Assembly (NCBI GenBank): GCA_934527255.1
Contig: CAKTAM010000034.1
Coordinates: 1-17,215, forward strand
From: an uncultured Oscillospiraceae bacterium
Lineage (GTDB): Bacteria > Bacillota > Clostridia > Oscillospirales > Ruminococcaceae
Length of the DNA: 17,215 bases
Direction of reading: 5' to 3'
This document shows, piece by piece, positions 1-7,735 of this stretch. The position numbers were made by a program, and so were the translations under genes. A model generated the notes under the pieces. The model ran no database searches. It worked only from the letters and a program-made list of their open reading frames with translations, and was not told where the DNA came from. Each line of letters opens with the position of its first letter. Position 1 is the stretch's first letter.

Positions 1-1
1 C

Positions 2-1615
2 GCCTCAACCGACGGGGCGGGCAGCGGAAATATGCAGGGCAACACCCCGCCCGAAAAGCCGGAGGGTGACAGCATGGGCGGCGGCCAGACCCCGCCCGAT
101 GCCGACAGCAGCAGCAACGGCGGCACCCCGCCGGAGATGCCGGGCGGAATGCCCGGCGGTACGGTCGGCACTGCCCGCAGCTTTATGGCGGGCGATGAGA
201 CGCTTACCGTCGACCTTTCCAGCGCCGTGATCGTCAAGGATTCGGCCGTTGCCTCCCTTGACGATGTGGCGGAGGATGACGTTCTGCTCATCGTCTTTGG
301 CGGGGACGGAAAGGCCGCCGCCGCCATTCTTGTAACGCTGGGCGGCGGCGCCGCAGGCGAACCCGACCAGGGCTTCGGCGCCCCCGGCCAGGGTATGGGC
401 GGCTTTGGAGGCTCGGCCGAAGTCACACAGGGCGACAGCGCCAACACCATCAGCGAGGACGGCACCTACAGCGGCGCCTCCTACACCTCGACCGGCGACG
501 ACGAAAACGCTCTGCGCATTGACGGCGCAGCCGTCACGCTGGACGGCATTACCGTAGAGAAAAGCGCCGGGGCCACCTCCAACACCGAAAACGGCGACTT
601 TTACGGCATGAACGCCGCCCTGCTGGCCACCAACGGCGCGACGGTGACCATCCGGAACGCCATGATCTCCTCCGCCGCGCAAAACGGCAACGGCGTTTTC
701 AGCTATGGCAGCGGAACCACCGTCAACATCTCCGATTCCACCATTACCACGACAGCCGACAACTCCGGCGGTATTCAGACCACCGGCGGCGGCACGACCA
801 ACGCAAGCGATCTGACGGTCAGCACCTCCGGCAACTCCTCCGCGGCCATTCGCTCTGACCGGGGCGGCGGCACGGCCAACGTGGCCGGCGGCAGCTACAC
901 CTCCAACGGCTACAACTCCCCCGCCGTTTACTCCACCGCCGATATCAGCGTTTCCGATGCGGTGCTGACGGCCAACCAATCCGAGGCACTGGTCATCGAG
1001 GGCAAAAACTCCATCACGCTTGACAACTGCACCGTCACCGGCAGCATGAGCAGCACCAACGCCGCCAGCGCGGATGAAAACGTGCACAATGTGATGATCT
1101 ATCAATCCATGAGCGGCGACGCGGATGTCGGCACCTCTACCCTTACCATGACCGGCGGCAGCCTGACCGGCAAAAGCGGCGACCTGTTCTATGTGACCAA
1201 CACGCACTGCGTGCTGACGCTTTCCGGCGTGACGCTGCAAAACGAGGCCGCCGACACCTGCCTGCTGCGTGTGGCGGGCAACTCGGCCAGCCGCGGCTGG
1301 GGCACGGCGGGCAGCAACGGCGCACAGGTAGCGTTTACCGCCGATGCCCAGGCCCTGACAGGCGACATTGTGGTGGACAGCATTTCGACCCTGAGCATGA
1401 CGCTGAAAAACGGCAGCGTGTTCACCGGCACGGTCAACATTACCGAAAACGCCCAGAACGGCGCGGCCGTCGGCGACAACGCCGTTGTCACCGTGGAAAG
1501 CGGCTGCACCTGGAGCCTGACCGGCAACTGCACGCTGACCAGCCTGACCAATAACGGCAGCATTCAGTTCAACGGCTACACCATCACCCTGGCAGACGGC
1601 ACCGTGCTGCAATAA
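2..1615 (+). CDS. Secreted right-handed beta-helix surface protein, 5' end missing
   Basis: The frame is open from the window edge (codons at 2-31 read ASTDGAGSGN before the first internal Met at 32), so this is a partial gene and the signal peptide must lie upstream. About 537 residues are visible. The first 60 or so are Gly/Pro/Glu/Met-rich (repeated PPEMPGG-type units), then comes a small beta-rich stretch, another Gly-rich linker, and from about residue 140 to the end a long series of short strands rich in Thr, Ser, Asn, Gly and Val with turns such as NGATVTIRNA and GGGTTNASDL. This is the look of a right-handed parallel beta-helix, as in pectate-lyase-like adhesins and carbohydrate-binding proteins. 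No LPxTG motif or C-terminal membrane segment is seen, so anchoring, if any, must be N-terminal. Ligand unknown. Cthe_2159-type carbohydrate binders are one possible relative (inference). The antisense frame is also open over this gene but is judged a shadow. Confidence 0.75.
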   Translation, partial: ASTDGAGSGNMQGNTPPEKPEGDSMGGGQTPPDADSSSNGGTPPEMPGGMPGGTVGTARSFMAGDETLTVDLSSAVIVKDSAVASLDDVAEDDVLLIVFGGDGKAAAAILVTLGGGAAGEPDQGFGAPGQGMGGFGGSAEVTQGDSANTISEDGTYSGASYTSTGDDENALRIDGAAVTLDGITVEKSAGATSNTENGDFYGMNAALLATNGATVTIRNAMISSAAQNGNGVFSYGSGTTVNISDSTITTTADNSGGIQTTGGGTTNASDLTVSTSGNSSAAIRSDRGGGTANVAGGSYTSNGYNSPAVYSTADISVSDAVLTANQSEALVIEGKNSITLDNCTVTGSMSSTNAASADENVHNVMIYQSMSGDADVGTSTLTMTGGSLTGKSGDLFYVTNTHCVLTLSGVTLQNEAADTCLLRVAGNSASRGWGTAGSNGAQVAFTADAQALTGDIVVDSISTLSMTLKNGSVFTGTVNITENAQNGAAVGDNAVVTVESGCTWSLTGNCTLTSLTNNGSIQFNGYTITLADGTVLQ

Positions 1616-1736
1616 GCGGCAGGCGCGGGCCGCCTCTGTGCCATTTTAAGACCTTTGCAATAACAGCAGGAAAATCGGGACGCTTCCGTCAATGATGAGG
1701 TGCCGTAACGAGGGGTTTTGCAAACAAGCGATAAAG

Positions 1737-1773
1737 ACGATCGGTGCGGTATATTGCAGGAAAGACCGATCGT
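1737..1773. promoter_or_regulatory. Inverted repeat ahead of the AraC-type gene, shared with the response-regulator leader
   Basis: ACGATCGGT (1737-1745) is mirrored by ACCGATCGT (1765-1773), a perfect 9-bp dyad with a 19-nt centre. Extended arms ACGATCGGTG and AGACCGATCG recur in the same order at 16389-16398 and 16438-16447. It could be a protein-binding site or an RNA stem. The second arm ends 72 nt before the AraC start codon. Role unknown. Confidence 0.5.
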
Positions 1774-1791
1774 AGTGAGCACAGATCATCG

Positions 1792-1807
1792 GGTAATTCA
1801 AATTACC
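1792..1807. promoter_or_regulatory. Palindromic operator candidate before the AraC-type gene
   Basis: GGTAATT (1792-1798) and AATTACC (1801-1807) form a perfect 7-bp inverted repeat around the dinucleotide CA, ending 37 nt before the start codon. A compact dyad this close to a regulator gene is a likely binding site, perhaps for autoregulation. No convincing -35/-10 pair could be placed around it. Confidence 0.45.
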
Positions 1808-1844
1808 TTTTGATAGAATATTGACAGACAAGGAGGGGGATACA

Positions 1845-2756
1845 ATGGATTGGATAACCGGAATGCAAAACGCTATCGACTACATCGAGAACCATTTGAC
1901 AGAGTCGATCGATTACGAGAAGATCGCAGCACAAAGTTATTCATCAAGCTATCACTTTCAACGTGTGTTCAGTATTCTTTGCGGCTTTACAATAGGTGAA
2001 TACATCCGCAGCCGCAGATTATCGCTTGCCGGTACGGAGCTTGCCGCAAGTGATGCAAAAGTAATTGACGTTGCGCTGAAGTATGGCTATGAAAGTCCGG
2101 ACAGCTTTGCAAAAGCATTCCAAAAATTCCATGGTATATTGCCGTCGCAAGCTCGTAATGACGGCAGTAAACTAAAGACATTTTCCCGCCTTGTACTGAA
2201 ATTTTCTTTGGAAGGTGGTACAATTATGAATTATCGAATCGAAACAAAACCTCAAATGACGCTTCTCGGTTATAAGAGACATTTCGAGGGAATGCCCTAC
2301 GATGAGCTGAGATACAAACAGGAGGAAAACTTCTTTGTATCCACAAGGGCACAGCAATGGATGCTGAAGGGAATGGCAAACGATAAGCTGTCCGATTATT
2401 GTGTGCTTACCCATATGGACGACAACGGCTATGACTTCTACATCGCCGTAACAGCAGACAAATATGAGCTTGACAACTTGTATAACAGCGATGTTACGGG
2501 TATTGATTTCATGGAAAAATTCCGGTTTGAAAAAATCGTCATTCCCGAAAGAACCTATGCTGTTTTTGAAACTGAGAAACAGAAAATGCCTATTTTGGAA
2601 TACTTTGATATTCGCAAACAGATCGCTGCTGAGTGGTTATCCAACGAAGAATATCAGATGATCAACGCTCCGGAGCTTGCAGTCTATCACTGGGGAATCG
2701 TTGGCGGATATACTGACAGAACCATTGAAATTTGGATTCCCATCGAAAAGAAATAA
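1845..2756 (+). CDS. AraC-family transcriptional regulator with GyrI-like effector-binding domain
   Basis: A 303-residue protein. The start is ATG 1845, chosen because AGGAGGGG at 1831-1838 sits 6 nt upstream; an in-frame TTG at 1821 lies before this ribosome binding site and is rejected. Residues 8-106 form the two helix-turn-helix units of an AraC DNA-binding domain (IAAQSYSSSYHFQRVF, then VALKYGYESPDSFAKAFQKFHG with the typical P at 100). Residues about 128-301 match the AraC effector-binding/GyrI-like fold that binds small hydrophobic or drug-like ligands (start NYRIETKPQMTLLGYKRHFEG, end YHWGIVGGYTDRTIEIWIPI). In known relatives the ligand domain controls DNA binding; the target genes here are unknown. 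The gene is clearly richer in A and T than all its neighbours, with different codon choice, which suggests horizontal acquisition. It has its own terminator and no co-transcribed partner. Confidence 0.93.
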   Translation: MDWITGMQNAIDYIENHLTESIDYEKIAAQSYSSSYHFQRVFSILCGFTIGEYIRSRRLSLAGTELAASDAKVIDVALKYGYESPDSFAKAFQKFHGILPSQARNDGSKLKTFSRLVLKFSLEGGTIMNYRIETKPQMTLLGYKRHFEGMPYDELRYKQEENFFVSTRAQQWMLKGMANDKLSDYCVLTHMDDNGYDFYIAVTADKYELDNLYNSDVTGIDFMEKFRFEKIVIPERTYAVFETEKQKMPILEYFDIRKQIAAEWLSNEEYQMINAPELAVYHWGIVGGYTDRTIEIWIPIEKK

Positions 2757-2775
2757 TATCTCCTAATATTTCCGT

Positions 2776-2800
2776 GCCGCCTGCAGCAAAAGCAGGCGGC
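2776..2800 (+). terminator. Intrinsic terminator of the AraC-type gene
   Basis: GCCGCCTGC (2776-2784) pairs perfectly with GCAGGCGGC (2792-2800) around a 7-nt loop, starting 20 nt after the stop codon. The following ATTTCT is a weak T-tract, so termination may be leaky. Confidence 0.7.
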
Positions 2801-2866
2801 ATTTCTAAAAAACATAAAACCGCCTAACGTATGAAAAAACGCAAAAAGGAAACAGCCTGATAACAC

Positions 2867-2902
2867 AAAGCGGCGGTACAGCTTTCGCCGTACCGCCGCT
2901 TT
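2867..2902 (-). terminator. Terminator behind the ger operon
   Basis: A perfect 13-bp stem, AAAGCGGCGGTAC (2867-2879) with GTACCGCCGCTTT (2890-2902), and a 10-nt loop. It lies about 80 nt past the gerC-like stop on the minus strand. The T-run is short in both directions, so it may act on either strand. The 11-mer TTTACTTAAAT directly beside it (2900-2910 region) recurs next to the terminator at 14458-14490. Confidence 0.6.
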
Positions 2903-2982
2903 ACTTAAATTCTTCGTTATTGCACCCCGGCTAATGAAAGCGCCCCGTTTTTTCTTTTGGCCGCTGACGACTGCGGCGGCCG

Positions 2983-4035
2983 TCAGGCTTCGGCGGGGTC
3001 GGCCGGAAACGGCGCGGCGTTCAGGCGGATGGATACCTGCACCGCCAGCGGCTGTGCCGCCGTCCCCAGCTGCTGCGCCCACCATTCCAAATACAGCGCA
3101 TCCCGGCGGCCCTCCTGCGTCAGCCGCTGCCATGCCACCGTGCAAAGCTCCGTCACCTGCCGTTCCACCGCCGTCTGCAGGGCGGCCGGCGGCGGCAGAG
3201 GCTCACCCTGTGCCGCCGCGTTGGCCGTGCCGCCGCACTGCAGCGTCAGCATACCCTGCTGCGCCGTCAGATGGCGCGTCAGGCCCTCCAGCTGAACGGC
3301 GATCTTCCGGCCGCCACACTCGACCGCCAGCGTCAGGCTTTTGCGGCGGCCGCGCAGCAGTCCATATCCCTGCAGCGTTTCCGGGTCGGTATACAGCTGC
3401 TGCTCATCGGCGGCAAACACCCCCAGCCCGGCCGCCTCCAGCAGGCAGCCGCTGTCATCCGCCGCCGCGCGCAGCCGCAGCACCGGCACCACAACACAAT
3501 CGGCCTGCGGGTCGGTCTCCAGCACATGCAGGGCGCAGCCCTCGGCATTCTGCGCCGTCAGGCTTTCCGCCTGCCGCACAATCGCCATGGGGTCCTCCTG
3601 CCGCAGCAGTGCCTCCTCACCCTGCCGCCACAGCCAGACGGCCGGGTCACGGTAAGCGCCGCTGTTCTGAGCAAAAAATTCCAGCGTCTGCCGCAGGTGC
3701 GTGCGCGCGAGCTTCGGCCCCAACAGCAGCAGCCGGTTCTGGGCAAAAAACGGGCTGCCGCCCTGTGCCCCGGCCGCCTGCTGCAGCGCCTGCGACAGCG
3801 TGGGGGCCTGCGCCGTCTGCACGGTGGCGGCCCCGGCGCTCTCCTCCCCTGTGCCAAAATCGCAGACCACCGTCAGGGCGCGGTAGCCGTCGCCCGCCGT
3901 TTCCAGATAGATCAGCCGCACCATGGCACGGCGGCCGATGGGCACGCTTTGCGCCGTGCAGCCGCACAGCGCAAAGCACAAAAGCAACAGTGCGGCGCAC
4001 GCGGCCGCCCACCGCAGCCTTTTATTTCTGCGCAT
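2983..4035 (-). CDS. gerC: Ger(x)C-family spore germination lipoprotein (C subunit)
   Basis: A 350-residue protein. It has a short basic N-terminus, a hydrophobic segment (residues 9-24) and a lipobox LCGC with the lipidated Cys at 26, so it is a lipoprotein exported to the outer face of the spore inner membrane. Next comes a GerC-type N-terminal stretch, with GRRAMVRLIYLETAGDGYRA at about 34-53, and near residues 90-115 the FFAQNRLLLLGPKLAR segment that corresponds to the conserved H/N-rich GerC region. The C-terminal half, ending in LYLEWWAQQLGTAAQPLAVQ, fits the third GerC domain. In Bacillus and Clostridium the C subunit is needed with A and B for response to germinants. Its ATG overlaps the end of the gerB-like gene by 14 nt, which implies translational coupling. 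It is divergent from the best-studied members and rich in Ala, Leu and Gln. Family call firm; subfamily and germinant unknown. Confidence 0.85.
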   Translation of the reverse strand: MRRNKRLRWAAACAALLLLCFALCGCTAQSVPIGRRAMVRLIYLETAGDGYRALTVVCDFGTGEESAGAATVQTAQAPTLSQALQQAAGAQGGSPFFAQNRLLLLGPKLARTHLRQTLEFFAQNSGAYRDPAVWLWRQGEEALLRQEDPMAIVRQAESLTAQNAEGCALHVLETDPQADCVVVPVLRLRAAADDSGCLLEAAGLGVFAADEQQLYTDPETLQGYGLLRGRRKSLTLAVECGGRKIAVQLEGLTRHLTAQQGMLTLQCGGTANAAAQGEPLPPPAALQTAVERQVTELCTVAWQRLTQEGRRDALYLEWWAQQLGTAAQPLAVQVSIRLNAAPFPADPAEA

Positions 4036-5272
4036 TCGGTTTTCCTTTCCCCGTCAGCAACGCGCCGCCCGTCAGCAACAGCGCCCCCGCGGCAAGCAGG
4101 GTCAGACAGTCGCGCTGCCACAGCAGCCCCCACAGCGCCGCAGCAGCAAGCAGCGCCGCGCCCTCGGCCAGCACACGCCGCAGCGGCGGCGTTTTGGGCA
4201 GCAGCCCGGCGCATACCTCGCGCAGAGTACAGCACACCGCGCACACCCGCACGGCCAGCGCCATCAGCCAGACACCGTGGTACAGCGCCCCGCCGTGGTT
4301 GGCATCCGCCCCCGCGCTGACCAGCGACAGCACCCCGAACACCTGCGGTGTACCGGCAAAGCGGCTGCCAAGGGTCAGCTCGCCCAGCACGGCAAACACC
4401 GATGCCGATGCCCAGCGCAGCGCAGCGGCCCCCTGCCCGGCGCGCGCCTGCCCACCGGCGGCAGCCTCGGCCACCTGCAGCGGGTGCGCGCGCCAGAACA
4501 GCCACAGAAGCGGCTCGGCGCTGAAGGTGTACTCCAAAAAGACCAGCGCCATGCGGCCGCCGTTTGCCTTGTGCCACTGCAGCGGCTGCAGGTTTTCCAG
4601 CCGGAGGCTGCCCGTCAGCGCCAGCGCCAGCAGAGAGGCCCCCAGCGCCGCCAGCACCGGCAGCGCCGTGCGCAGCACTGTTGGGCGGCCGCAGCGGGCG
4701 GCGTACCAGCCGATCAGCAGCATGCTGGCCGTCAGCCACCAGAACGAAAGCTCCTGCGCGGTGACGGCACGGTAAAAGCGGTCGGCCCGCACAATGTCGT
4801 ACCCGGCGTTCAGGCACAGCAGCAGCGCCAGCGCCCAGCCCCACACCGGCGACGCCGGAAGGCGCCTTTGGGCCAACAGCCGGTAAACGGCCAGCTGCAC
4901 CAGCGTGCCCGCAGCCAGCACCGCCAGCAGCTGCCCGGCGGGCAGGCCGAACGGCTGCGACGCCCCGATAAGCAGCTGTGCCAGATAGCAGACGCTCAGC
5001 AAAGCCAGCTGCTCGCGGCCGGCCCTGCGTTTCTGCTGCCGGGCCGCATTCCGGGAACGTGCCGGGGCAGCCTGCGGCGTGCCGGGGTCGGCAGCGCCCT
5101 CATCACCGGACGTGCTTTGCCCCTGCCCCTTTGGCGCGGCCGCACCGCGCCCCGCCATCACCCGCCGCGCGGCGCAGCCGGAAGAGGCTTGCCCCGCTGC
5201 GGGGGACGTGCTTTTTTCCGCCGCGCCCCCCGGCCCAAGCACACAGCCCGACCGTTTTTTGTTTTCTTCCAC
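4022..5272 (-). CDS. gerB: GerB-family spore germination permease (B subunit) with N-terminal extension
   Basis: A 416-residue integral membrane protein. GTG 5272 is chosen as start because AAAGGAG lies 5 nt upstream on the minus strand; the open frame further upstream is a shadow of the gerA-like gene. Residues 1-86 are low-complexity, Ala/Gly/Ser/Arg/Lys-rich and hydrophilic. The recognisable GerB part begins at about 87 (REQLALLSVCYLAQLLIGAS) and carries about ten hydrophobic segments, as in APC-superfamily GerB permeases of about 360 residues. The GerB subunit is thought to bind the germinant amino acid or sugar in the spore inner membrane. The long extension is not typical of GerB; in Bacillus the hydrophilic extension is usually on GerA. 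The gene follows the gerA-like gene after 128 nt and overlaps gerC by 14 nt. The sequence is strongly divergent, so function rests on order and topology as much as on motifs. Confidence 0.78.
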   Translation of the reverse strand: MEENKKRSGCVLGPGGAAEKSTSPAAGQASSGCAARRVMAGRGAAAPKGQGQSTSGDEGAADPGTPQAAPARSRNAARQQKRRAGREQLALLSVCYLAQLLIGASQPFGLPAGQLLAVLAAGTLVQLAVYRLLAQRRLPASPVWGWALALLLCLNAGYDIVRADRFYRAVTAQELSFWWLTASMLLIGWYAARCGRPTVLRTALPVLAALGASLLALALTGSLRLENLQPLQWHKANGGRMALVFLEYTFSAEPLLWLFWRAHPLQVAEAAAGGQARAGQGAAALRWASASVFAVLGELTLGSRFAGTPQVFGVLSLVSAGADANHGGALYHGVWLMALAVRVCAVCCTLREVCAGLLPKTPPLRRVLAEGAALLAAAALWGLLWQRDCLTLLAAGALLLTGGALLTGKGKPNAQK

Positions 5273-5400
5273 GCATGCTCCTTTCTGCCGCCCTTTGCCT
5301 TGCCATAAGCGGTAGAGCCGTGGGCGGCTGGCCGACCGCCCCTCCGGCGGCCTTTTCCGGGCCCGCCGCCCTGTCGGGCAGCTCTTCCGCCGCAGCCGGT

Positions 5401-6882
5401 TTATCCGGGCGTCTTTTCCTGCCCCGGCGGCGCGGTGCGCGGCAGCCGCCGGATGGTAAACGGCCGCCCGTGCGCCAAGGCGCGCCAGCTGCCGCGCAGG
5501 ATGCCGTCGCGCCAAAGCGCGCGGGTATAGGGGGTGATCGGCGCGGTATAGGGAATGCCAAACGGCGACGGACGGCAGACATCCAGCAGGCACAGGCAGC
5601 CCAGCATTGCCATGCCCACCGGCCCGGCAATGCCGCCCGCCAGAATAAACGCCAGCCGCAGCACGATGCCCGGCTCGTACAAAGACGGCGTGACATAGGA
5701 GCACAGCCCTGCCAACGCGCAGATGACCAGCACCGGCGTTCCCAGCAGGCCGATCTGCACGGCGGCATCCCCCACGATCAGCGCCGCCACCAGACTGACG
5801 GCATGCCCAATGGCCTTTGGCAGCCGCAGCCCGGCCTCGCGCACCACCTCCAGCAGCAGGTTGACCAAAAACAGCTCACCGAACAGCGACAGAGGCGTGG
5901 CCATCTGCGCCGCCGCAATTTTGTACAGCATGGTGGAGGACAACAGCTCCGGCGTGAAATCGGTCACGGCCACAAAGGCGCCGGGCAGCAGCACCGAAAG
6001 CGCGAACGCCGCATATTTCAGCAGCCGGATAAAGCTGGAGAAGTACGGCCGCTGCAAATAGTCATCCATGCTTTGGAAATGCTCGCAAAAGAAGTGCGGC
6101 AGCACCATGGCAAACGGGCTGCCGTTGACCAGCACCAGCAGCTTGCCCTCGCACAGCTTGGCGGCGGCGGTATCGGGGCGTTCGGTAAAACCGGCCGGGG
6201 TGAACAGGCTGAACGGGCCCTGCACCACAAACGGCGTCAGGTACCCGGGGTCAAACACCATATCCAGCCCGGTGGAGCCCAGCGCGCGGCGAACGCTTTC
6301 CACCAGCTGCGGCGGACAGCGGCCCTTGCAGTACAGCAGCGCCGCCTCCGTGCAGGTGGCCGTGCCCACCGTCTGCATTTCGCAGCGCAGCTGCGGCGAA
6401 CGCACCAGACGACGCAGCAGGCTGACATTGATGCGCAGCCCCTCGACAAAGCCCTCGCGCGAGCCGCGCAGGTTTCCCTCGCCTGAGGGCTCGCTGAGTG
6501 AGCGGCTCTGCTGTCCCTGCGCCGGAATGACCAGTGCGCGGCAGCTGCCCTCCAGCAGCAGCACGCAGGCCCCCGCCGTCAGATAGCGCACCACCTGCTG
6601 GCGGCTGACGGCCAGTGCCTTGTCCAGCGGAATAGCCGTTTCGTCCACCAGATAGTTCAGCAGCGACGTACCGTCGGCAAAGTGCCGCGGCAGCCGCTGC
6701 ATGGCCTGCCCGGCCATCAGCCACTGCTTTTCCATATCCACCAGCCCTTCAAAACCGCACAGCAGGCCGATGACCCCGCCAATGCGCACGTTTTTCAGGT
6801 ACAGATCCTCGCTTGGCTCCCACAGCTGGCGCAGCCACTGGGCGTTGTCGGCCAGCGAACGGCTCAACGGCTGTTCTGACAT
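5401..6882 (-). CDS. gerA: GerA-family spore germination protein (A subunit)
   Basis: A 493-residue protein, close to the usual 480-540. The start ATG 6882 is preceded by AGGGGGAAAG. The cytoplasmic N-terminal part (1-290) carries the family signature SEPSGEGNLRGSREGFVEGL near residues 143-162, followed by RINVSLLRRLVRSPQL, and later LVLVNGSPFAMVLPHFF and DDYLQRPYFSSFIRLLKY. Residues about 300-445 hold four to five membrane segments (ALSVLLPGAFVAVTDF, MATPLSLFGELFLVNLLLEV and others), including the conserved PLSLFGELFL-type segment. GerA proteins form the oligomeric ion channel of the germinosome receptor in the spore inner membrane. SpoVAF is a close paralogue, but the presence of gerB- and gerC-like genes directly behind argues for a receptor A subunit. 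The N-terminus is short compared with Bacillus GerAA. The gene is divergent from the YetF-type gene across a 136-nt intergenic region. Confidence 0.92.
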   Translation of the reverse strand: MSEQPLSRSLADNAQWLRQLWEPSEDLYLKNVRIGGVIGLLCGFEGLVDMEKQWLMAGQAMQRLPRHFADGTSLLNYLVDETAIPLDKALAVSRQQVVRYLTAGACVLLLEGSCRALVIPAQGQQSRSLSEPSGEGNLRGSREGFVEGLRINVSLLRRLVRSPQLRCEMQTVGTATCTEAALLYCKGRCPPQLVESVRRALGSTGLDMVFDPGYLTPFVVQGPFSLFTPAGFTERPDTAAAKLCEGKLLVLVNGSPFAMVLPHFFCEHFQSMDDYLQRPYFSSFIRLLKYAAFALSVLLPGAFVAVTDFTPELLSSTMLYKIAAAQMATPLSLFGELFLVNLLLEVVREAGLRLPKAIGHAVSLVAALIVGDAAVQIGLLGTPVLVICALAGLCSYVTPSLYEPGIVLRLAFILAGGIAGPVGMAMLGCLCLLDVCRPSPFGIPYTAPITPYTRALWRDGILRGSWRALAHGRPFTIRRLPRTAPPGQEKTPG

Positions 6883-6952
6883 TTTACTTTCCCCCTTTTC
6901 CCGCGCCGCCGGGCGGCCTGCGAACGGTTCCTTTTCTGATTATCCGCCAAAC

Positions 6953-6982
6953 GGTATAGTTTTAATCAAAAAGTGAACACTA
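6953..6982 (+). promoter_or_regulatory. Possible forespore (SigF/SigG-type) promoter for the DUF421 gene
   Basis: GGTATA (6953-6958) resembles the -35 box of SigF/SigG promoters. After 17 nt comes AACACTA (6976-6982), a partial match to CATnnTA. Transcription would start near 6990, giving a leader of about 30 nt. GTGAAC (6973-6978) is mirrored by GTTCAC (6997-7002) over the presumed start region. Weak evidence. Confidence 0.3.
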
Positions 6983-7018
6983 ACCCCGAAAAAAGCGTTC
7001 ACAAGGAGGCTTTGCCGG

Positions 7019-7735
7019 ATGCTGGTGCTGATGCTGCGCACCGTCTTTATCTATTTTACCATTGTTTTTTCCATGCGGCTGATGGGCAAAAAGCAATTGG
7101 GCGAGCTGCAGCCCTCCGAGCTGGTCTCAACCATCCTGCTCTCCAATCTGGCCTCCATCTGCATCGAATCGCCCGAAATCCCCATTGCCGGAAGCGTTGT
7201 GCCCGTGCTGCTGATCGTCTGCCTGGAGATACTGGTCTCGGCCCTGAGCGCCCGCAGCAGCCGCTTTTCCGCCCTGCTGTCCGGCAGCCCGAAAACCATC
7301 ATCCGGCACGGTATTCTTGACCAGAAGGCCCTGCACCAGCTGCGCTTTTCGGCCGACGATGTACTGGAGGCCCTGCGCGGCAAGGATGTTTTCGAGCTGG
7401 AGGACGTCGCGCTGGCCATTGTGGAAACCAACGGCAGCGTCAGCATCTGCCGCCGCCCCGGCGCGGAGCCGCTCACACCGGATGATCTGCCGCTGAAAAA
7501 GCAGACAAAGCGGCTGCCCCGGCTGCCCGTCGTGGTGATGGGGCGGCCCGACCGCGACGCCATGGCCAACGCCGGGCTGACAGAGGAGCGGATCGCCGCC
7601 CTGCTGCGGCGCGAGCGCTGCCCGCTGAAGCAGGTGCTGCTGCTGTTGTGTGACGAAACGGGGCAGTACCGGCTGATTCGCCGCGAGGAGGGCGCTTCTG
7701 CCGCCGGGCAGCCCCCAAAAGGAGGCCCCGCATGA
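7019..7735 (+). CDS. DUF421 / YetF-family membrane protein
   Basis: A 238-residue protein starting at ATG 7019, with AAGGAGG at 7003-7009. Three membrane segments (about residues 5-20, 35-48, 58-77) are followed by a soluble alpha/beta part. Family motifs are clear: MGKKQLGELQPSELV after the first segment, then GSPKTIIRHGILDQKALHQL and SADDVLEALRGKDVFELEDV, and AIVETNGSVSI. YetF-type proteins in Bacillus are inner spore-membrane proteins, and the related 2Duf protein raises spore heat resistance (established knowledge). The exact biochemical role is unknown. The last four bases overlap the next start (ATGA), so the pair is translationally coupled. Its position divergent to the ger operon supports a sporulation role (inference). 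The C-terminal 40 residues, with QVLLLLCDETGQYRLIRRE, are somewhat longer than in minimal family members. Confidence 0.9.
   Translation: MLVLMLRTVFIYFTIVFSMRLMGKKQLGELQPSELVSTILLSNLASICIESPEIPIAGSVVPVLLIVCLEILVSALSARSSRFSALLSGSPKTIIRHGILDQKALHQLRFSADDVLEALRGKDVFELEDVALAIVETNGSVSICRRPGAEPLTPDDLPLKKQTKRLPRLPVVVMGRPDRDAMANAGLTEERIAALLRRERCPLKQVLLLLCDETGQYRLIRREEGASAAGQPPKGGPA

Noticed and set aside
5..1612. Minus-strand frame of 535 codons antisense to the beta-helix gene
   Set aside because: It mirrors the GC-rich codon pattern of the plus-strand gene, is low-complexity Gly/Ala/Val, and has no ribosome site or recognisable domain.
1821..1846. TTGACA at 1821 with TACAAT at 1841 as a promoter
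   Set aside because: The spacer is only 14 nt and the -10 word overlaps the ATG, so the mRNA would lack the strong ribosome site.
2934..4775. Plus-strand frame of 613 codons over the gerC/gerB-like genes
   Set aside because: Pro/Ala/Arg-rich shadow translation of two well-supported minus-strand genes; it crosses their boundary without a ribosome site.
5536..5550. 15-bp near-match to the 1739-1753 leader element (GATCGG-GCGGTATA) inside the gerA-like gene
   Set aside because: It covers only one arm, lies in a conserved coding stretch and has no second arm nearby.
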